Assembly: GCF_014211975.1 (NCBI RefSeq)
Contig: NZ_CP060084.1
Location: 2,546,001-2,610,000, forward strand
Source: Teredinibacter haidensis
GTDB taxonomy: Bacteria; Pseudomonadota; Gammaproteobacteria; Pseudomonadales; Cellvibrionaceae
Length of the DNA stretch: 64,000 nt
Reading direction: 5' to 3'
The position numbers and the translations under genes were made by a program. Within the stretch, counting starts at the first letter, position 1. Each line of letters opens with the position of its first letter. The notes beneath the pieces were generated by a model. It made no database searches. It worked only from the letters and a program-made list of their open reading frames with translations, and was not told where the DNA came from. Of this stretch, positions 56,844-64,000 are shown piece after piece.

Positions 56844-57311
56844 GTTTGGATAGAGTTAAATAGGTTTAATTTTTATTGTGCGGGGTTGACGCCAGACACT
56901 GCGTATGCATTTTTTTTATTTACGCAATGAGCCAACGACTTACATTCACCCCCAATCGGAGAAATACACTATTACATTCGTTTTTAAAGTGCAATAGTTA
57001 TATTGATTGCATATATGAGCGCCAACATATAAGCGTGCGTGATATTGAATATTTATTGGTGGGCAATAGCAATTTCAGCCATTCAGAAAAATTGAGAGCC
57101 TTACGTGTACCGTAAGATTAAAAAGCGTTTTGAGTATTTCTCAACCAACCAAACTGTCGAGCCGACTTGATTTCTTCTATAACTTCCCTTCGAGACAGCG
57201 CCTCCATAGAGTTTTGTTTTCATGTATCTTTGTAAGACTCAACAATCAATCTACACTTCACCTAGTTTCTGAAGAAAAATAGCTGTATTGCTAATTTACA
57301 ACGGCAAAAAA
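56844..57311. other. Intergenic region between the two receptor genes
   Basis: No gene is supported in these 468 bases. The part nearest receptor 1 should contain its promoter. I see no clear RNA, repeat or transposon remnant here. Confidence 0.4.
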
Positions 57312-57334
57312 AAACGCGCCCGAAGGGCGCGTTT
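57312..57334 (-). terminator. Terminator of TonB-dependent receptor 2
   Basis: A 10-base-pair stem (AAACGCGCCC/GGGCGCGTTT) with a 3-base loop is followed, on the minus strand, by further T residues. It lies 21 bases beyond the receptor stop codon. Confidence 0.92.
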
Positions 57335-57355
57335 GAAGAGGTTAATATAAAAGGC

Positions 57356-60300
57356 TTAGAATTTAGCGCGAATGCCCAAAGTGTAGCGAGCTTCGTATTC
57401 ACGCTGGAAGGCGTAGTTATCTTCCCACTGCAAGTAGTACTCTTCGTAGCTGCTTGTTATGTTGGAGCCATTGAGGTAAACAGTCACGTCATCCATAACA
57501 TCGTAACTTACCGACATATCTACATAACTGATTGCGTCCTGATAAAGCGGTAGAAACCCACTTACCTGACTAATAGCATCGAGGCGTTCTGAGCGATAAT
57601 TGTACGCAACACGCGCTTGGAAGCCACCGGCTTCGTACCAACCAATTAGGTTGACCTGGTGCTCGGAGTTGTCAGGAAACTCCAGTTCATCACCATACAC
57701 ATCAACCTCCTGTTGAGTAGAAGGCGAGAAGGTATAGTTGGCATCAAACCCAAAACCACTGAAGAAGCCATCAGACATAAAGTCTGACATTGCCAATTTA
57801 CCGCCGATTTCCACACCAGAGACATCACCGCTATCACCCTGCACTGGCGTGCTCACGCTAATATCGGTATAGCCCGTCTCGTCGGCAACCGTCATCTGGG
57901 TAGATCCCGCTTGAACGAAGCTATCGACATCCACCATAAACAGCGAGATATGAGCCATGGAGGCCTCACCGGCGTACCATTCCAGACCTATGTCATAGTT
58001 GGTGGACCGCCAGGGTTCCAGCGCAGGATTACCATTGGCACTACCGGTAGTCGCGCGGAACTTGCCGTGGTTAGCACTTCCGGGCTCATCCACTCGGGCG
58101 AAGTTAACCGATAAACCATCACCCCACTGATTGAGATCCAGAGGCATCATATTCTTCGCCCAGGCAGCGCGAAGAATCACATTATCGGCAAGATCCATGC
58201 TGGCGTTTAAGCTGGGCAGCAGATCGTAGTATGTGCTGCTGGCATACACATCACCATCATCGATGTTGGTGTTGCCGTTTTCCATCTGGTCGCCCATCAC
58301 GTTTTGCTTGATGGCGAGTTGAGTTTCAACGGCACGCAAGCCCAGATTACCGCGCACATTGGCGAACTCGAAATTACCCTGCGCAAACAGCGAGTTTTCT
58401 ATAAGCTGAACTTCGTAAGAGGTTCCTGGAATCATTTGCTTGGAAGCATTACCGTACAACATTTTTTGATAGGCTTCGGGGTCATCCAGATCGTTCGGAT
58501 CTGCGACCCAAACACCGGGCAAACCAGTGGCGCCACCAAAATCGGTCACAAATTTTACATTATTATTAGCATCTAGAGCCGTTGGTGGCAATGCGGTGTA
58601 ACCCACAAAATCGCCATCTACAATTTCACCAACGCTACAGTCACTATCTCCTCCGAAACTTACATCGGTGGCCTTCCACTGGGCGGCACAGCCATCAGCC
58701 ATCACCTGGCCGTTTTCGTCTGTAGCCCCGGCATAGAAATTGGAAAACAGGTGGTAGCGATATTCCTCAACATTCCTTTGAGAAAAACGAGCGCCAAAGT
58801 CAAGGCTGGTAAAGAAACCGCCATCATCAAATTTGTAACCGCCGTCAAAACGCAAAATTCTTAATTCCGCAGTTGAGTTTTGGTTATTTTCTGACACTGA
58901 TGCGGCCACATTATAACTATCTATGTTGGCTAAATAACCTTCCAGCGTTGTACCGGCTGCTAACCCGCCGTTCATAACCTGATCAAAGCCGCTAAATGCG
59001 GGATGATCGCCGGACGTGTCGTAGACGAGAGCGGGATTAACGTTGTCGTCGCCAACACCGCGCCAACCGAGCGGATTAGGTTCAACATAGCAACCACCAT
59101 CATCGCCTACAGCGTCTGCTCCGTTACAGTATTCCGACGGGTAGAAAGTGCCTGTACCGGCTTCGGAATTCCAAATACCGGTGGAGTTACCGTCCATGGT
59201 ATCGCCTTGTACATAGCCGTGACGTTTTTTGTTTGTGCCTTCGGCATAGATGAAGCGAGTTGAACTGGTAAACTTACCGCCGTCATCGTAATTCAGCTCA
59301 AAATTATAGTTTGCGGAATCGGTGAAGAAAATATCGTTTTGTGAAAACGACTGTATACGGCGGGGTGAGATATCTCTCGACTCAAAGCTTAGCCATTCCA
59401 TACTTCTGAGGTCTGGCGCGGCGTCGGGGTCGCTTCCGTAGTCTGCGAAGTCGATTGTGCTGTAGGCGCCGGTGTTCTGGGGAGATATAGGATTAGCCCA
59501 ACGTGAGCCACTCCATTTATCGGTAATGCTGACACCCTGTTTGCGGTTGTACTCTTCTTGATTAGCAACAAAAACATCGGCGACAAATTCAAAGCCTTCC
59601 CCGAGATCCGCCTGGAAAGAACCGTTAATACCATAACGCTCTCGCTCGGTGACCTGGTTCCAGGCCGCAACACCTTGAGGAACGGCATAATTATAATCTA
59701 AACCGTCTTGAGGACCCCAATAATTGTGTACATTGTTCATCCACCCTGCATCACCACTAGCGGCACCCGTATTAACACCGTTGTAGTTGTTACCAAGATT
59801 TACGTTGGCGTAGGAACCAGAAACCATGAAGCCGATAGTATCGTTATTCCAGTTAACCAAACCACTCATTACAGGATCGGTTTCACCTGTATCGGCACCA
59901 CTCTGCAACTCAAAGCTGAGTGATCGGGTTAAACCCTCACCGAAATCCATAGGGCGCCAAGTTTTTAAATTAATTGTACCGGTTATACCCGCCGCACCGT
60001 TATTCGCTGCGGCCGATTTATAGATTTCTGTCCCTTTAAATAGTTGCGACGGTAAATTACCCAGCTCGGCTGTAGAAGTTGTTAAGGCGTTTGCAGCTAA
60101 AAATGATTCGCCATTTAACTGGGTAGCGACCTTGTCTAGACCACGAATATTAATCTTGCCGCCTTCACCGGCACTGCGACGAACCTGAACACCAGATACG
60201 CGTTGCAATGAATCGGTAATGGTTACGTCCGGCAATTTGCCGATATCTTCCGCTGAAATGCCATCTACAACCTGAACTGCATCGCGTTTCATGTTGACCG

Positions 60301-60454
60301 CATCGGCCTGCGCACGCTTAATACCAGTAACAAGCACTTCTTCCATTGCTTGAGTGTTTTCCTGTGCCGCTACCGTCCCGGACACTCCGGCTAAACACGA
60401 TGCTACAGCGACGTACAATAATTTCCTGTTTAAAGTGAATGAGTTAGCTCCCAT
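57356..60454 (-). CDS. TonB-dependent receptor 2 (halogenase-associated type)
   Basis: An outer-membrane receptor of about 1032 residues, paralogous to receptor 1. It has a signal peptide (about 1-31), a TonB box-like EEVLVTGIK, the shared plug motif SAEDIGKLPDVTITDSLQR, INLKTWRP, and the C-terminal IRAKF. The extracellular loops differ from receptor 1 in length and composition, while plug and barrel ends are close, which suggests duplication followed by a change in substrate. The ATG at 60454 has AAGGAG 6 bases before it. The upstream frame to 60502 is not supported. Confidence 0.93.
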   Translation of the reverse strand: MGANSFTLNRKLLYVAVASCLAGVSGTVAAQENTQAMEEVLVTGIKRAQADAVNMKRDAVQVVDGISAEDIGKLPDVTITDSLQRVSGVQVRRSAGEGGKINIRGLDKVATQLNGESFLAANALTTSTAELGNLPSQLFKGTEIYKSAAANNGAAGITGTINLKTWRPMDFGEGLTRSLSFELQSGADTGETDPVMSGLVNWNNDTIGFMVSGSYANVNLGNNYNGVNTGAASGDAGWMNNVHNYWGPQDGLDYNYAVPQGVAAWNQVTERERYGINGSFQADLGEGFEFVADVFVANQEEYNRKQGVSITDKWSGSRWANPISPQNTGAYSTIDFADYGSDPDAAPDLRSMEWLSFESRDISPRRIQSFSQNDIFFTDSANYNFELNYDDGGKFTSSTRFIYAEGTNKKRHGYVQGDTMDGNSTGIWNSEAGTGTFYPSEYCNGADAVGDDGGCYVEPNPLGWRGVGDDNVNPALVYDTSGDHPAFSGFDQVMNGGLAAGTTLEGYLANIDSYNVAASVSENNQNSTAELRILRFDGGYKFDDGGFFTSLDFGARFSQRNVEEYRYHLFSNFYAGATDENGQVMADGCAAQWKATDVSFGGDSDCSVGEIVDGDFVGYTALPPTALDANNNVKFVTDFGGATGLPGVWVADPNDLDDPEAYQKMLYGNASKQMIPGTSYEVQLIENSLFAQGNFEFANVRGNLGLRAVETQLAIKQNVMGDQMENGNTNIDDGDVYASSTYYDLLPSLNASMDLADNVILRAAWAKNMMPLDLNQWGDGLSVNFARVDEPGSANHGKFRATTGSANGNPALEPWRSTNYDIGLEWYAGEASMAHISLFMVDVDSFVQAGSTQMTVADETGYTDISVSTPVQGDSGDVSGVEIGGKLAMSDFMSDGFFSGFGFDANYTFSPSTQQEVDVYGDELEFPDNSEHQVNLIGWYEAGGFQARVAYNYRSERLDAISQVSGFLPLYQDAISYVDMSVSYDVMDDVTVYLNGSNITSSYEEYYLQWEDNYAFQREYEARYTLGIRAKF

Positions 60455-60571
60455 AGTTTTCTCCTTAGCACATTTAGATTTATTGTTGTAAAACTTCTCC
60501 ACACGCCAAAAACAAGGGACACGTGGTGAGGTATATTTTTATCTGTACTGTTTCGAACTGACCAACCAAAG

Positions 60572-60597
60572 GAGCAAAAAGGAGTTTCCTTTTAGCT
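60572..60597 (-). promoter_or_regulatory. Leader hairpin of receptor gene 2
   Basis: A near-perfect stem of 11 pairs (GAGC-A-AAAAGGA against TCCTTTT-A-GCTC, loop GTT, one A/A mismatch) lies about 118 bases before the receptor start. It has no T-run, so it is a possible 5' leader structure, at a position like that of the receptor 1 hairpin. Confidence 0.5.
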
Positions 60598-61383
60598 CAT
60601 CAGCTCTTATAAAAATATTTTCCCAGGCCAATCATTTGGGAATTAGAACGAACAAGATAGTATGAAAATAGCAAGGAAGTGCGCGCAACACAAAAACATC
60701 TATTGAATATAAATGCTCACGGTTAAAACAAACGCTGCCCGACAGTTTTAGTAATAACAACTTACGCGTCTTCCAATTTTTATTATTGAAGTAAAAAACA
60801 CTTTTACCCCCAATCTGGAATCAGATTAAATATAAATAGTGGGCAATTAACAAATAAATAGAGTGAATCACCCGAGGCAAGTACATACATAGGACTTGTT
60901 GACTTATAGATCCAAATACCTGTCAAGGTAAAAAGGCTCTCCATTAGTTTGAACTACTACGTTTATTTCATTATTCATTCATAATTATGATGCATATACG
61001 TTTTTCGATATTTTCAAATAATGCCATGAATTTTATGGGGATGACATTTACTTTCTCGGTAACATTTCGAGAGCATAGAAAGAACGAAGTTTAGCCAATT
61101 TTAATGTACGCGATAGTTACTAATTTATGGCATTAAGCCTTCATCGTCCGTGAATTCATAAGTTGAAGACATAAAAAGCCCGAGCGGGGGCCCAGTGGGT
61201 AGCGTGTGAGTTTTTATATACATTGACGTCTAGAGCAATCAGAGGCGGGAAGGGGGAGCATAGCGAGGCGATGGGATAGGCAGAACCGTTAGATATTTCT
61301 CTATCTGAACCCTGATAAAGGCGCGGGCTTTACCTCCAGATCCAGAATAGGTCGTTACAGGTCATTTTCTCGCGCACAGTAAA
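60598..61383. other. Long intergenic region between receptor 2 and the rRNA operon
   Basis: These 786 bases contain no coding frame that I can support. The receptor 2 promoter should lie in the first part. A GC-rich hairpin with an A5 flank (about 61174-61191) looks like a second minus-strand terminator behind the rRNA operon. The 190 bases between it and the rRNA terminator have higher GC content and no recognisable RNA gene. Confidence 0.4.
61174..61191 (-). terminator. Possible second terminator downstream of the rRNA operon
   Basis: On the minus strand, a GCCC..GGGC stem (GCCCCCGCTCGGGC) is followed by T5. It lies about 230 bases beyond the 5S rRNA 3' end and could act as a back-up terminator. 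The stem has a bulge, so support is moderate. Confidence 0.4.
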
Positions 61384-61416
61384 ACGCCCCGACCATTTCT
61401 GATCGAGGCGTTTTTG
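61384..61416 (-). terminator. rRNA operon terminator
   Basis: A stem beginning ACGCC ... GGCGT with further pairs and one or two mismatches has flanking A- and T-runs. It lies immediately downstream of 5S rRNA on the minus strand. Confidence 0.8.
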
Positions 61417-61422
61417 TTTGAA

Positions 61423-61540
61423 GCCTGACGATGACCTACTCTCACATGGCGAAGCGCCACACTACCATCGGCGATGCATCGTTTCACGTCTGAGTTCGGG
61501 ATGGGATCAGGTGGTTCCAATGCTCTATTGTCGTCAGGCA
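61423..61540 (-). rRNA. rrf: 5S ribosomal RNA
   Basis: On the minus strand the sequence begins TGCCTGACGACAATAG and ends with the complementary CATCGTCAGGC. It contains the conserved blocks GGAACCACCTGATCCCATCC and CCGAACTCAGACGTGAAAC. Length is about 118 bases, as expected. End positions could be off by one to three bases. Confidence 0.96.
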
Positions 61541-61826
61541 AACCAGTATCACTTCAACTCTTTTCAGCGGTTAACTACTGGCCTCCAACTTAACAGGAGA
61601 CTTATCGGAAATTGCGACGAACAATTTCAGTGAAATAAGGGGAAATGAAAGAAGTTTTCAACACTGATTTAAGCGTTTAAGTATCTTATCCAGCTGTTAT
61701 TAAACAGCACTCGATGAATGAGTAGTCACTCAATTATCGCTTGGAATTGTAACGTCTGATGTTTTCTTCATCAGTTTTGTCGACTTAACTTATTCTCAGC
61801 GATGACACAGTCATCTCTGTTATATG
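61541..61826 (-). other. 23S-5S transcribed spacer
   Basis: A spacer of about 286 bases with no tRNA gene. Several short hairpins are visible, including GATGAC-ACA-GTCATC at 61801-61815 just after the 23S 3' end, which may belong to rRNA processing. It seems longer than the roughly 100-base spacer of E. coli. Confidence 0.6.

Positions 61827-64000
<2,174 letters not shown>

Noticed and set aside
61541..61826. tRNA gene in the 23S-5S spacer
   Set aside because: No cloverleaf with a T-loop GTTCRA and CCA-adjacent acceptor stem could be found on either strand.

Overview
The window comes from a Gram-negative gammaproteobacterium. Gene content (a complete MSHA type IV pilus locus, GspA/GspB, a secreted GH26 mannanase, large TonB-dependent receptors beside flavin-dependent halogenases, dnaE-accA, HrpA, MlaA) suggests a marine or plant-polysaccharide-degrading member of the Cellvibrionaceae or a close relative. 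That placement is inferred from gene content and not from a search. I see no prophage, insertion sequence, CRISPR array or tRNA gene.

Layout. 1-2976: 3' part of a large propeller/GGDEF diguanylate cyclase running off the left edge. 3.1-7 kb: YheU-like protein, GcvR-like ACT protein, DUF2721 membrane protein, then gspA-gspB. 6974-23860 (minus strand): a compact MSHA pilus operon reading mshI-mshI2-J-K-L-M-N-E-G-F-A-C-D-O-P-Q, with many 1-11 bp overlaps. 24-29.6 kb: trmL, GH26 mannanase with its own terminator, a secreted AstE/AspA-family hydrolase, and RNase II. 29.6-34.4 kb: a nitrate-type ABC transporter operon behind a near-consensus sigma-54 promoter, with a terminator-like hairpin between the binding-protein and permease genes, and with both ATPases fused in one chain. 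34.4-39.5 kb (minus): a signalling operon of receiver-PP2C phosphatase, STAS protein, FHA protein, membrane Ser/Thr kinase with a CHASE2-like ectodomain, and a second FHA protein; a PilZ gene is divergent from it. 40.2-49.8 kb (minus): dnaE, accA, hrpA, mlaA. 49.9-60.5 kb: two tryptophan-halogenase-family genes (convergent) and two paralogous TonB-dependent receptors with related leaders. 61.4-64 kb (minus): 5S rRNA and the 3' three quarters of 23S rRNA.

How the genes may work together. Three c-di-GMP-related elements are present: the GGDEF enzyme (with an I-site), the MshE ATPase (with the two-part MshEN binding motif) and a PilZ protein. This fits second-messenger control of surface attachment by the MSHA pilus. 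The kinase/FHA/STAS/PP2C operon looks like a phosphorylation and partner-switching module whose output is not encoded here. The halogenase/receptor block resembles loci in which an outer-membrane uptake system is paired with a halogenase of unknown physiological substrate. The nitrate-type transporter appears to be under nitrogen (sigma-54) control.
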